Positions 31,834 through 43,670 of a DNA stretch of 64,000 nt are shown here, in pieces; within the stretch, counting starts at the first letter, position 1; each line of letters opens with the position of its first letter. This DNA comes from Typha latifolia (Eukaryota > Streptophyta > Magnoliopsida > Poales > Typhaceae). Below the pieces are notes generated by a model. The model saw only the letters and a program-made list of their open reading frames with translations, did not search any database and was not told the DNA's origin. A program made the translations under genes and the position numbers. Where the stretch lies: assembly GCA_019914945.1 (NCBI GenBank), contig CM034101.1, positions 8,319,188 to 8,383,187 on the forward strand. Reading direction: 5' to 3'.

Positions 31834-33133
31834 CGGTTTAGCACAACGATGCCCCGGTACAAACTTCTCATCACAACGGAAGCATAAGCCCTTGGCTCTT
31901 CTTTCTTCTACTTGGGCAGGTGTGAGTACTCGCCAGGACCTCTAGGTGCGTACTTCACATCTTGGGATGGCTTCAAGGGTGCTCGAGGAGGTATCAATGC
32001 AAGTGACTCTTGGTACTCCGCTAGTGTTTCCGCCGCTATGTTTGGTAGAGCTTGATTGCGGCTTCCTTGGCTTGTCCAACTCGCTTCCGAGTGTATCTTC
32101 ATGGCTCTATGCTTGTCTTCCATAAGCACCGCATCTTGAAAGGCCTCCTTTAAGGTTCTAGGCCTTAAAGCCCTCACATCGGCTTGTATGTCACCCCCGC
32201 ACCCGGAGATGAAGGTCTTTGCGAGATTGCCGATCCGTCCATGGTGGATGACATCGGCTACTAATCCTCTCAAATTCTTCTTGGTATGACCCAACCGTGG
32301 TCTTCGAACCGTCTTTGAGAGGAGAGCATCAAAGTCTTCATAGCCCGATACTCCAAATCGCCGTGTGATATCGGCGCAAAATTCAGCCCAAGTTTCGATG
32401 GCCTCAATGGCATTGGCTGATCGAAACCAATGAAGCGCCGCATCCTCAAGGTGGAAGCTTGCAAGCGTCACCTTGTATTCTTCCGCCGTACCTTGGTATG
32501 CAAAGAATTGCTCCGCCCTATACAACCAATCAATTGGATCGCCACCTTTGAACTTGGGGAATTCGAGACGCACGACTTGTCCACGAATGCCGTTGTCTCG
32601 TTCCGGATCATGCCCAACTCCTTGTCTAACCGGCGGAGGATGCACCATGAAGGGTTGATGATCCCTCCTTCGGTTTAGATCAACTCGCCCATGGATCTTG
32701 ATCTCCAATGTGGTCTCCATGGTGATTCGCTCGTCGGATGGGTTCACCTGCAACTGGTCCTGGTGTAACCATCCTTGCTTGCTTCTGCCCATAGGGTGGT
32801 GGTAGCAGCGGCTCTTGTGGTTGCAAAGGCTGAACCGGTGAGGATTGATTCAAGGGGGTGGACTCGCGTCGTGGGGTCGATGGTGCCTTCCCGTTAGACA
32901 TTGCTTCCCTTGGCGCCCGTAGTTCCCGCATCATCTCCATCATCATATGGTGGTTGATGGCCATCTGCTCTGAAATAGACCCCAACATGGATAGAACGCT
33001 AGGCTCTTCCGTATTCCGATTAGATCGGATGGTTCCGCGGGTGGAAGTCCCCCGCAATCGTCTCTTCCTCCTCTATTGGGAGAATCTCTTCTTCATCATC
33101 ACGCCGTGCAGCCATGGATCTGGTGGTCGTCAT
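31834..33133 (-). pseudogene. A3 element gag with zinc knuckle
   Basis: The start chosen is the ATG at 33133-33131 (minus), homologous to the family A gag start at 7603. The frame breaks near 33057, where one extra G lies in a G run, and again near 32700 with a small deletion. The core gag domain (W-L-Y-R-A-E-Q-F-F-A-Y-Q-G-T) is at about 32560-32250, with further shifts near 32270-32320. The zinc knuckle (C-F-R-C-D-E-K-F, G-H-R-C) is near 31895-31840. It is better preserved than most copies but not translatable. Confidence 0.85.
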
Positions 33134-33174
33134 TGGAAGCGCTTGTCCGAGGAACGGTGGCTCTGATACCAGAT
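33134..33174 (-). other. A3 element leader and primer-binding site
   Basis: Between gag and the 5' LTR, the complement of TGGTATCAGAGC lies at 33160-33171, three bases from the LTR start. It fits initiator-Met tRNA exactly over the 12 bases. Confidence 0.85.
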
Positions 33175-33875
33175 TGATACGATCCTTCCTCGGCTATAGG
33201 CTCGATACCGGCTTGATACGAACCCTCTTTTGGTGCTATGGCCCCGATACCAGATTGTTACGATCTTGCACGGAACTTTGAGATCAGATCCCGAAATATC
33301 CTACCGTTGGATCGCTGTGAAATTTTGATATGATGTAGGCCCGGAAAAGAGCTTTCCAACGGATCTAGTTTGAGGCGAATCGGAGTTGGGGATCTCGATA
33401 TATCGTTCGTTTAGTGGACGAACGTCAGGATACTCTCTTTTTGGATTCCGTGGATGAAGGCACGAAATCTGGGTAATGGTGGATTGTGGAGGGCCGGTGT
33501 TGATGGGGTGGCACCGGTGTAAAAGTGATGGTGGAAGGGTTATGGATGATGGAAGGGTTAGAGATAGCGATGGATAAATTGGAAGAAGGGGGAGAAGAGG
33601 GCCACTCCTAAGGGACTAGGGTGATTGGCCTGTCGAGGGGAGATTAGAAGCGGCGTCGCCGGGGAGATTGAGGGAACGAGAGCGAAGAAGACGAAGGAGG
33701 CAAGGCAAACTCAATTCTCAATAATCAATCCCTAATTTTGGTTGCCCTACACATACTTTTATAGGCTAACCAACAACTCAATCTTATCCTAAAACACAAT
33801 CTTATCCTAAAACTCAATCTTATCCTATGGTAAATCCAAGCTCGAGACGACGTCGGTGAAGTCCGAATCGTATCA
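33175..33875 (-). repeat. A3 element, 5' LTR (right)
   Basis: This 701-bp partner of 28879-29579 runs from TGATACGATCC to GAATCGTATCA. It contains two decayed primer-binding-site copies near its left end ('gctcgataccgg' and 'ccccgatacca'). There is no GTTCGAAC array. Confidence 0.92.
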
Positions 33876-33880
33876 AATGG

Positions 33881-34562
33881 TGGTAGTGGCTTCTGAATGT
33901 AGATGTGATAGATAGTTGAAGGCTATAATTGGTCTACGTCTATAATAGCGGGTAAAGATAAAAATCGTACGGGAGATAGAGATGGTCAAAATAAGATGAA
34001 AGGGGAGAAGTAGGCTTGCCCTATGGGACTAGGGGATTGAGGGACGAGGGAGATTAGAAGCTAGATGAGACCGGCCTAATAGGAAAGGCGACGTTGGTTA
34101 GTAAAGAGGGAAGAGGGAGATTGATGTCAGAAAGGAGATACTAGGGATACAAGGACAAAAGCTAATTAATTTTTTATTCCAAGCATACATATAAGTCATA
34201 AAACCCTATTTATAGAAAATAAAATATAAGAGTCCTAAATAAACTTAACTAAACTAGTCTTCCTTATCTATCTCAGATTAGTTCTTTTTTTTGTTGCAGA
34301 TTGAGTCCGACTATGAGAAAATTTTGAATACAAAAGTTCTAGATCGTTTCTGATCTTTTCCAAGTAGTTTCGTATTATTTGAACATTTACTGAATATTAT
34401 ATAAATATTTTTTCAAAATCACGTAGAGTTGTATTTAGCTTATTAAACAATTATAATCTACTAAGGCTCTAATTAAACAATAAAAACAGGTAAGATAAAT
34501 ACACTCAACCCATTGAGTGTAATGTCCCCTTGATGTAATACCACCTGACCCGGTTAGTATCA
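33881..34562 (-). repeat. Older LTR, right part (bounds the host island)
   Basis: This continues 28643-28873 after the A3 insertion and ends GGTTAGTATCA. The last 350 bases ('ctaaataaacttaac', 'acactcaacccattgag') resemble the array-free B LTRs at 43080-43458 and the reverse of 4738-4900. Its right end is about 620 bp upstream of the PDCD2-like start codon. Confidence 0.68.
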
Positions 34563-35179
34563 CTTGGAAGAGGAGAAAGTGGTAATAGGGCCCACTTATG
34601 TACCAAATGAAATTTGGAGGAAACTTGGAAGTAGGAAATCTTGTAATCCAGCTGCATGACTTGCATATAGTGAAGATCCAATTGGAATTCTGGCCCCTTG
34701 GTCTACTTCCACTATTACAAGGCTGTCAGGCCCGAACACGGATGGGTCGGGCTGGGTGGGCTAGTCAAGTCAGACTTTCCGGCTAGGCCGGGTGACAAAG
34801 GCCTAACCTGGAGCGAGCCATAATACCCAAGTTGGGCTCAGGCTGGACTTAGCCTAGTTCCACACGCCAACCTCACCCCAAACCCGTTTTAATAATACTC
34901 TCCTCTTCTCTGTCGGCGACCACCGTCCCTTCAAATTAAGGTAAGCCTCCTCCTCCATCCTTTCTTTTTTCTCTCAGCCCCAAGGAGCCAAACCCTAGGG
35001 CTGCGGCAATTCTGCCGGCTGCGGTGCCTCTAACTCTTCCCCTCCATGTTGCTCTCTCTTTCACCAAGTTATTTCTTTCTGTCTCTCTTTCTCCGAGTAG
35101 AACTCTTTATTCACCTCTTTCCCTCTTTTGTTTCCTCTCTCCCTGTCAGCCCCCGCCGCCCCTCGTGTCTCCTCCGAAT
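34563..35179 (+). promoter_or_regulatory. Upstream region and 5' leader of the PDCD2-like gene
   Basis: This is non-repetitive host DNA. From about 34900 it becomes pyrimidine-rich ('tcctcctccatcctttc', 'ctctctttctccg'), as plant 5' leaders often are. The transcription start cannot be placed: there is no convincing TATA box, only AT-rich words near 34890. The reading frame of the gene stays open upstream to about 35024 without an ATG, so translation should start at 35180. Confidence 0.5.
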
Positions 35180-35219
35180 ATGGAATCTGAGCTCGGCGAA
35201 CTTAGCAACCTACGAGTAA
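35046..35219 (+). other. Possible upstream ORF overlapping the gene start
   Basis: An ATG at 35046, in a different frame from the gene, opens 57 codons and stops at 35217-35219, overlapping the first 40 bases of the main coding sequence. If the transcript starts upstream of 35046 it could reduce translation of the main frame. The peptide is Ser/Leu/Pro-rich with no motif. Translation is unproven. Confidence 0.3.
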
Positions 35220-38127
35220 CTTCCCTAGAAGAGGAGGAAGACGAGGAACAGAGCGAAGAGATCGAAATGGACGATATGGAGGATGACGAGGGCGAAGAGG
35301 GGGAAGAGGGAATAACCCTAGGGTTCGTCGAGAAGCCCAAGAATCCGCAAACCCTCCTTCGCCATTTGTTTCCAAGCAAAGCTGGCGGTGTTCCCGTATG
35401 TCCTTGTAATTTGCTCCCTTGTCATTAATTCCGTTGAATTCATCTCAACTCCGTGCTTTTCTTTTCTTTTTGAAAATTTCTTGTCTTAATTTATTTTATT
35501 CTTAGGCATGGTTGGATCCGGTAAACTTGCCGTCGGAGAAATCTCGCACTTGTGGCTTATGCGGAGAGCCTCTGCAGTTTCTTCTTCAGGTAATCGACGT
35601 TTCTTTTTACTCTTGTTCGAATTTTGGTTTCTTTAGTAGAATTGTGCAGTTTAAATGTTGAGTTTTGTAGATTTATGCGCCGATAGGAGAGAAAGAGTCG
35701 ACATTCCATAGGACCTTATTCGTTTTCATGTGCCCATCAATGTCATGTCTTCTCCTAGACCAGCACGAGCAGTGGAAGCATGGGGAAGAGAATCCTCGTA
35801 GAAGGTAATTCATCTTTTACGTGCTTTCTCTAGACCTAGTTTTGATTTGGTTTTTTTTTTGACTTTTAAGCATTTGGGATGGTTGTAGCGTGAGGGTTTT
35901 TCGTTGCCAGTTACCACGGACTAATCAATTTTACTCGAGTGATCCTCCGAGGCATGACGGCACCGACAAGCCACTAAAAGCAGGAGGTAATTTGCTGGCT
36001 TTTGTTAGCTGTCTATTAATTATTTTGTTCTTTACTAGCTTTAGCAAGGCAAGGTTGTATTGATCTACTTAGGACAAGTACATCACTTTGAAACTTTCTT
36101 GCAGAATGAGCAATATGTAGTTGGATTAAGATTGTTTTGCGAATCTTCTAAAAAAGATAAATAAGAAAATAAGATTGTTATGAGAAATGACATATGATAT
36201 CAGAGAAAGTATATTGCTATTCTGGATTATTTCTGCAAATGCAACTATTGCTGATCTCTCTTGTAATAGAACCCATCAATCACAGGATCCTCATTTGATA
36301 TGCTCGGTTTGTAAATACCTTGCTTCTCAACTTCCCTACATTTACAACCCTAAATAGGTCTGATCTTATGGCACAATGCAACAATTCATTTGCTTTCATG
36401 TAAGGACATCTTTCTCAGATTTCAATGCTGCTGTTTCCAGGGTTCGCAGTATTATCATTTGCTTGTCTTTGATTGGAAGTTATTAGTCTTGTCTGTGCAG
36501 TGACTAGTGTGATTTACATTAGTGGACAGATAATTGCTCGGAATCGGATCATAAGTTTGATGTTTTTACTGATCTCTAAATTATCTTTCTATGGATGATT
36601 CTCTAGTTTCCCTCTGTTGTTGGTGTGGCACATGGAAAGGAGATAAAGTCTGCAGTCATTGTAGAAGAGCAAACTATTGTTCTGAGAAGCATCAGGTTCT
36701 TAGATAAGATATTTTTCTACTTTATTTTTCTATTTCCCTATATTACCATGTGGGGAATTGATGGATCCTTAAATCTTTTAATTTTTTCAGGCATTGCACT
36801 GGCGATCAGGACATAATAGTGATTGTCATCAGACAATCAGATCTTTAGGAGCATCATCTTCTGGTCTTGCTAAAAGTTTGGAAATGATTGGGGTTGCAAA
36901 AAAATGTGCGTTCATATTCTTGTCTTATATAATTTTGTTTAACTAGTAAGTGATAAGTACATGATATATTTGAAATTACTTGTAGTTTCTAGCAGCACTT
37001 TATGGCCTGAATTTGAAATTTCTATTGAGGATGAATATATTTTTGATTCTGAGAAATCTGGGGAGAATAACATGGCTATATCTTTGGCACCCAAACTGAA
37101 CAAAACTGATGAGATGATACAGTCTATGATGGACCAATTTGAGGTTTGCTTTTCATCATATATGCTTTCATGTGATGCTTCTTTTAAAAATATATGGCTT
37201 TGTTTCAATCTGCATACCTGCAAGCAGGGTGATGCGGATAAAAGAAGTTGGGCATCTTTTCAAGAGCGAATTGCTGGAGCAACTGAGCAAGTTTTAAGGT
37301 GAAATCTTTCTCATGCTTCATATATTGTCTTTTCTTTTCTTTTGTTGCTCTTCATTTTGTTCTTCTTACCGAGTAGCATGTGCTTTAACAATGCATGCTG
37401 ATTTCTTGCTTGTGAACTTTCTGAACTTTGGTCTTCATTCTGAGATGATGAAATTGTACTGTAAAAATTGGTGCATTTTCCCATTTGGCATTTTAAGCTA
37501 CGTGTCGAGTGTCTGGAATCGAAACGAACTGCTTTGGTGAATGCCATGCCTATGCTATTATAATAATTTCCTTTAGTTAGCTTGCATAAAAATTGGCCTT
37601 CCCCATTTGTCCTTTTATTTTCATCTGCTCTTTTGCAAGTGTATGATACTGATTATTAGTTTCTTAACACTTTCTTTAACAGATATTTTCGAGATCCAAT
37701 GGCAAGACCTCTTTGGCCTTTATCGATTGGCCGGCCATCTAAAGCAGATATTCCTTCATGCAGCTATTGTAAAGGCCCATTATGCTATGAATTCCAGGTT
37801 CAACAAATTCTTTTTATTTTTTATTTTTGCTGTAGGCCATGGTTTTTGTTTTCTTCAGATTTTAAAACACGTTAACAAACAAAGCATAAGTCAATGCCCC
37901 TATGTTCTTAGAGATGGTTAGGAAGCCTATTTACTTTCTTGAAACTACCAGTGACTGTTCTAACTCTGCAGATCATGCCACAGTTGCTTTACTACTTCGG
38001 AGTGAAAAATGATCCCGAGTCCCTGGATTGGGCAACCATTGCAGTATACACATGTTCAGAATCCTGTGAAGTAAGCTTGGGCTACAAAGAGGAATTTGCC
38101 TGGGTTCAGTTATATCCTGCATTATAG
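35180..38127 (+). CDS. PDCD2: PDCD2/TSR4-family protein, 10 exons, 411 residues
   Basis: Exons I traced: 35180-35395, 35506-35589, 35671-35804, 35889-35986, 36607-36695, 36791-36905, 36986-37143, 37228-37298, 37683-37797, 37972-38127. All introns are GT-AG and phases join to one 1236-base frame. Residues about 18-45 are acidic. A Cys pair (C-G-L-C-G) lies near residue 90. A MYND zinc finger runs from about 181 to 218 (C-C-W-C-G-T-W-K-G-D, C-S-H-C, Y-C-S-E-K-H-Q, then H-N-S-D-C). The PDCD2 C-terminal domain (about 322-411) has F-R-D-P-M-A-R-P-L-W-P and ends W-V-Q-L-Y-P. Yeast Tsr4 and animal PDCD2 escort ribosomal protein uS5 (RPS2) into the small subunit in cytoplasm and nucleus, and I infer the same here. 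Exon 8 could start 3 bases earlier (37225). The length fits plant members. No break is seen, so it is probably functional. Confidence 0.93.
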
Positions 38128-40081
38128 ATACTTTAATATGGCTATGTTTATGTCTGCAGCAGGCCCTCTACATTTACATATTCCAGGTCTGTGATTTATG
38201 ATCATTTCTCTTTTGTAGGATTGATTTGTAGCGATATAAACAGTAAAATAGTCTAATTTTCCTGAAAAGCTGTTATATTGGATTCTGTGGGAGCCGAGTT
38301 TAGATACATTAGTAATTTCTTAACCTTCATTGATTTAGGATTTTACTATTTACTAATCTGAAATTCCGCAATATATGCTATGTGATTTACAGTTACTGCT
38401 GAAATTGTTTGCAAACAGAAATTAAATTTATGGTAACCAGAGAATTTATGCTGGATTTCTACTCTAATACTTACGGTCTAGCTAGAACACACTCTTATAT
38501 TTATTTATAAGATGTAATTTAATGCAAATATATAGTGGTCTATCTCATTTTGCTTCAATGTCAAATTCACTGATATAAGGAAGGTTTAATTACACTTTGG
38601 TTTAATTAACTTTGACTTAGTATCAGTTTACCCCCTCGATAATAAAAGTGTACAAATCATCTCCAAGCATTTTGAAAACCTACAATTAAACCTGTATGTT
38701 AGTTTACCGTGAGCTTATTTAACAGAAAGTCACATGATCAATATGTGTAAAGTAAGTTATGTGCATATTGACTAAATTACCCTCATGGAAGTGGAAAAAT
38801 ATTTTTTCCGGCTGATTTTGCATTCATCTCCTTCGTAAATACTTAAAGAATGGTCTGCCCTCATCGTTCCCAAGTCCTGTACTTCTTATCCTACCTCTCC
38901 ACTTTTCTCAAATCTTCACCTTATTTGCAGATCTATACTTTGGCATATGGCGCTCCACCAATAACCTATCACCCTTCTCTTCTCCTATGTGTGATTTCAA
39001 CCCTTTGTCTAAGAGGGTTGTGGGGATGAGAGGGTCCTGCAATGTGAATCTTGTTAATAGTTTAATTCTTTAGCCAAATTTTAGTATTCATCCCATTTGG
39101 TATTCTTTCTGATTGCTCTGCCTTTATCTTCTATCCTTGTTTTTTAATTTTTTTTTATGCTTTTCTGGATTTATTGATTAAACTTCAATTGACTTCTCTC
39201 GTGGTTTTCTATTCTCATTGCAGTTTATATCTCTTTTGCTTGATCAAAACTTGGGGACTTCTCTTTCTGTAACACGCGAAGTTGCGAGCAGATTGTGTGG
39301 CCTTTCAGGAGGCAGTTTTGCATAGTGAATCAGTAGATATACCCTTCACAAATCGGCATTTGTGTCGACTCTTACTGCAGATCAATAACTTCAGCTTTTG
39401 CCATCATCGTAGGTTAACATTTTTGCAGTAGTGATGTCTCAAGATAAGTAGATTGTCAAATATCACTGAGATCCGTGAGATTATATGGCAAATTTTTTCT
39501 GTTGGCATTTTACCTGGCTTTTATTTATCTAGAGGAGTGTTTCTTTTTTATGTAGACGATATAATGCGGGAAAATAGTCTCTAATTTTAACATATATTGG
39601 TTAGCTGATGCAGAAGAACTTTTATGTACTGGAGTTGTCTCATACAACGGAAAATATATTACTAAGTTCTTTTTCTCAAAAAAATAAAATAAAATAAAAA
39701 TAAAATTATAATATAATTTATTGGGTGTTTTGTACCATAAATTAATATAACTTATATGTTTACATATTTACCCATTTTAATTTTATTTTACAGTTTCACC
39801 CTTTTTTTTAGTAAAATAATTATAACACACTTTGACTTTTGTTTTTTATGATTTTTTATTTATTAGGGGAGAGAATGTGTATTTTGTAGATTTTAAAGGA
39901 GATTGAGATGAGAGAGAAAATATATTGTATATTCTTAAAGTTCGCATGGTAGAATAATAAAAAATTATAAAATATATTTAGTTTGGAGTTTTTTTTTATA
40001 GATTCTCCTAATAGAAGTAAAAATATTTCTTACTTTTCAATTAGTATTAGAGTACCTGGATTTGTCTTTTTAATTAGTATC
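38128..40081. other. Downstream host DNA, no gene found
   Basis: This AT-rich stretch holds the 3' untranslated region of the PDCD2-like gene in its first part. I find no second gene and no retrotransposon coding. A-rich runs with AATAAA-like words occur near 39685-39715, too far away and too simple to call as the polyadenylation site. Confidence 0.5.
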
Positions 40082-41029
40082 TGTTATGATTCGATCACAT
40101 GGTTAAATCAAGTCAAGTTGATTAGTTAGTTTTATATTATTTTTTAAACTTTAAATAAATTGAATAATTTGTACGTGGATCCAATCCGTTAGGGATTTTT
40201 ATTCCTAGAAATGAGAGTGGACATATGTTGATAATTATTATTGAAAAAATTTAACCTTAGCCAAATTATTATTTTTGTCCTTATTCTTTATCGTAGTTGT
40301 TAGATTGGCTTTATCTTTCTAGGAGTAGATTATAGCCGTAGAAGTATGTTACCAACCGGGCTAAAGAAAAGAAAGGTTTAGGTTGGGTATTTGGATTGAA
40401 GGGAGTTTTTTAACGGTGATGGAAAGAATGAAAGTGGGATGAATATAGAGATAGGGATGCTTGTGATTAGAGAAGTGATCAGACGAGGAAGAAGAAGGGG
40501 TTCGCTACTAGAAGTAGGGTAGCGACAGATAAGGGGAAAGATCTAACCAATGTTGGCTAGGGGTTGATGTGAAATTAGGGCATGAGGAAGAGAGAGGAAG
40601 GGAGATAAGAGAGAAAAAAAGATTCATTCATATCATGACCCAACTAGGGTGTAATCCATAGTACTTAGAGGTTATCCTTCTGACCCAAATAATAAAAATA
40701 AAACCCTAGAAACCGAGGGTTCTCGTCACAGTGCGTTCGAACGCGCCTGATCATATTTGAATGCGCAAATTCTATTTTCTGCCTTTGTGAACATGTGCAA
40801 GTGTTCGAACGGGCTCAAGGCCGATCAGACGCTCAATTCTCGTTTTTTGTCTTTCTGAATGCATGCGGTTGTTTGAATGGTCGTTCAAACGTGGTCCCCT
40901 AGCGTTCGAACGCCCTCTGGGAAAAGATCTTATTTTCTTAAGCAAATTTATTTCTTCCAAACTAGATAAATAGGCTCATCTTAATGAACTCAATGCCACG
41001 AGTGGATCCAATCCGACCGAGTTGTATCA
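40082..41029 (-). repeat. Family C LTR (3' LTR; left end uncertain)
   Basis: The right end GAGTTGTATCA at 41019-41029 is clear, because the element's 3' internal end follows ('ctttaccatgcttctg'). The palindrome array is at about 40730-40915. The last 300 bases match 63690-63903 ('actagataaataggct', 'gatccaatccgacc'). The left boundary is a guess: 'tgttatgattcg' at 40082 is the first TG-type candidate, and the LTR may start as late as 40400. Confidence 0.6.
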
Positions 41030-42480
41030 CTTTACCATGCTTCTGTTCACTTTGTTCTCAAGGTGTCAAATTTGGATAGCGGTCCATGAAGTTGGATTCG
41101 GGCATCCAAGTCGTCTCATCCACGGTGCGTTCGCACCACTCCACCAAAATTTTAGTCACCTGCTAGGATCTGAGTTGAAATATGGGTACTTGGTTCTGCT
41201 TCAGACTCATCCGGATCAGCCCTTATTGGCTCGGGTGGAACAACTCTAATTGGCTTGGCAAGAGGAATTCAAGCGTTAAGGCTTGAGACATGAAAAACCG
41301 GATGAATCCACGCCACCTCGGGTAGGCCTATGTGGTACGCCATAGGTCCAATCCACTCGATCACTTCGTAATGTCCATAGAATTTTGGAGCCAACTTCTA
41401 GTTAAGGATGGGTCTAAACGAACTTTGCCGATATAGTTGGAGCTTGACGTAGACCAAATCGTCAACTGAGAAGGACCTCTCTTGGTGCCTCTGATCATAG
41501 ACTTGCTTCATTCGATTTTGGGCAGCCACTAGGTGCATCTTGAGTCTCCTCAGCACCTCTTGATCTCGCAAAACCGCACCCACCTCAGTTCGGTTAGCTC
41601 GGGCTGATGGTAAGTATGTGTGCAAGGTCAGAGGTGGTCGATCGAAGACAGCCTCGCACGGAGTCATGCCAATGGCCAAGTGGAAAGCCGTATTATATAA
41701 CCATTCTGCTCATGGCAAATAAGATAGCCACTATGGCGGTCGCTCGTCGACAAAGCATTGCAAATATTGCTCCAAGCATTGGTTCAACATGTCAAATTGA
41801 CCGTCCGTTTGAAGATGATAGGTTGAACTCATACAGAAGGTAGTCTTTTGGAGAGCAAAAAATTTCTGCTAAAATTGACTAACAAATATAGGGTCACGAT
41901 CTGAAACAATCGATTTTGGCATACCATGCATCTTGGTCACATTGCACACATCAACCTTCGCAACCTTCTTTACCATGTAGGGATGTGCTAAAGCCGAAAA
42001 ATGTGCATATTTGCTGAGGCGGTCCACCACCACCATGATCACCAAATGACCTCTGGCTTTAGGTAGATCGTCAATGAAGTTCATGGCGATGTCCTCCTAA
42101 CCCTGCTTGGGAATTGGGAGCGGTTGATGCAAGTCGTTGGGTTTAGCCGATTCGGTCTTCACTTTTTGGCACATTTCGCAAGCCCGGATGTAGGCTTGCA
42201 CATCCTTCTTCATTCTAGCCCATATGCAACTCTGGTTCAACCATTTATAGGTGCGCAACATCCTTTCATGTCTAGCCATAAGGTTATTATCATGGAAGTG
42301 GCACACCAACTCCATGCGCAAGCAGCAATCAGTTGGAATGCCCATCTTACTGTGGTCCACTATGAGTCCATCCTTCAACAAAATTCCTTGCTTTTTGTTG
42401 GGATCTGTAGCAAGGTCGTTGATCATCCTTATGGTGTTAGGATCTTTCTTGTAGGCCTCCTGTAGCTGCTGGAAAAATCA
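41030..42480 (-). pseudogene. Family C integrase and chromodomain
   Basis: In minus-strand order: 42426-42097 holds the H-H-C-C zinc domain (H-E-R-M-L-R-T-Y-K-W, then C-E-M-C-Q-K-V-K). 42084-41869 holds M-N-F-I-D-D-L-P-K-A, V-D-R-L-S-K-Y-A-H-F and S-D-R-D-P-I-F, with catalytic Asp residues. 41679-41398 holds the G-M-T-P-C-E block and basic tail (Y-D-Q-R-H-Q-E-R). The chromodomain is at 41300-41060 in broken frames. A frame break near 41870 hides the catalytic Glu. This is distinct from A and B in wording but the same chromovirus type. Confidence 0.85.
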
Positions 42481-42497
42481 TAAATTATGATACCACT

Positions 42498-43458
42498 TGA
42501 TAAGTTCTGTAACCAAAGAAAGGCTATGAAACAATTCATTAAGATCTGAATTTATTGCAGGAAGCAGTCCGCACGACCATGAGAAAATATTCGTCAGATA
42601 TTTTTCTATAGTCAGAAAATTATGAAACTAAGTTGATTAGATTCTTAACTTCCTGATTTACAACTTTCGTATTTATGCCATTCACAGATTCGAACTACAA
42701 CTGGGATGAAAACATGGAATAACGTGGGTGATGGTGGTGGTGACGGGTCGAGTGGATGTTAGGGTTATGGATGGTATGGAGATGAAGGTGGATGGTGGAT
42801 GTGATTAAGGGATATAGACAAAAAGAATGAAGTGGTCGAGATCCCAAATAAAAGGGGTGGCTTGATAGACGAGGGAGATTAGAAGTTAGGAGAAATCTTG
42901 CCAATGGTAGAGGTGGAAGGATGGTGAAGAGGGAGGAGGGAGAGAGTCTAGAGAGAATATAGGAGGTAAGAAATCAATAATCCAATTGCATTCTTCATCA
43001 TCATACTCCAATTAGGGTTTCCTCCACATATATATAGAGGCTCACTTTATGGACTCATCAACAATATTAAACAACTACAACAAATCCTAATAAATCAACA
43101 ACTAAGTTAAAACCCTACCAAACCAACTAAATCAGTCTTTTTTATCTTCTCGGATTAACTCTTGGATTAAGCTTTCTTTTTGTCGTTGATAAATTCTGAA
43201 TTTGGAGAAGTCATGAATATTAAAGTTGTAGATCTAGAGATTGGCGACCTTATCCAATTGGTTTGATATTATTTGGATATGTGTAGAATATTCTGAGAAT
43301 ATTTTTCCGAAATTGCGCAGAGTTCGATTTAGCTAATTAATCAAAATCTTAACCTACTAAGACTCTAACTAAACCAAATAACCAAATAAGATAATTAGAC
43401 TCAATCCATTGAACGTAATCTCTCTTTGACGTGATCCGATCTAATCTAGTTTGTATCA
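42498..43458 (-). mobile_element. Family B LTR (no array) inside the C element
   Basis: TGATAAGTTCTG...TTTGTATCA, 961 bp. On its left is a primer-site complement ('gataccact', 42488-42497) belonging to B internal sequence, so this is an LTR plus a leader stub. The C sequence resumes at about 43470. 'gaaaaatc' occurs on both sides (42472-42479 and near 43466-43473), which probably marks the target duplication. There is no GTTCGAAC array. It resembles 4738-5574. Confidence 0.75.
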
Positions 43459-43469
43459 AAAAATAGAAA

Positions 43470-43670
43470 AATCGGTGCTGAAATCACTGCCAACTCAGTT
43501 GGATTTGGACGCCTTGATAAAGCATCGACGGCGCTATTTTTGGTCCCTCTTTTGTACATCAACTCGTAGTCATATCCAACTAGCTTGGACACCCATTTTT
43601 CCTAGGCTGGTGTATGTATTCGCTGCCTAATGAAGTATGACAAACTCTTTTGATTGATGCGGATCGTGAA
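43470..43670 (-). pseudogene. Family C RNase H end fragment
   Basis: The minus strand encodes the end of RNase H and linker: I-H-D-P-H-Q-S-K near the right edge, then Q-R-I-H-T-P-A and W-V-S-K-L-V-G-Y-D-Y-E, matching the equivalent A and B segments. It is cut on the right by the A2-like LTR at 43671. Confidence 0.72.

Noticed and set aside
39240..39420. Further exon of the PDCD2-like gene or a neighbouring gene
   Set aside because: The gene already ends with the family's usual C-terminus at 38127, and no frame with a known motif exists here.
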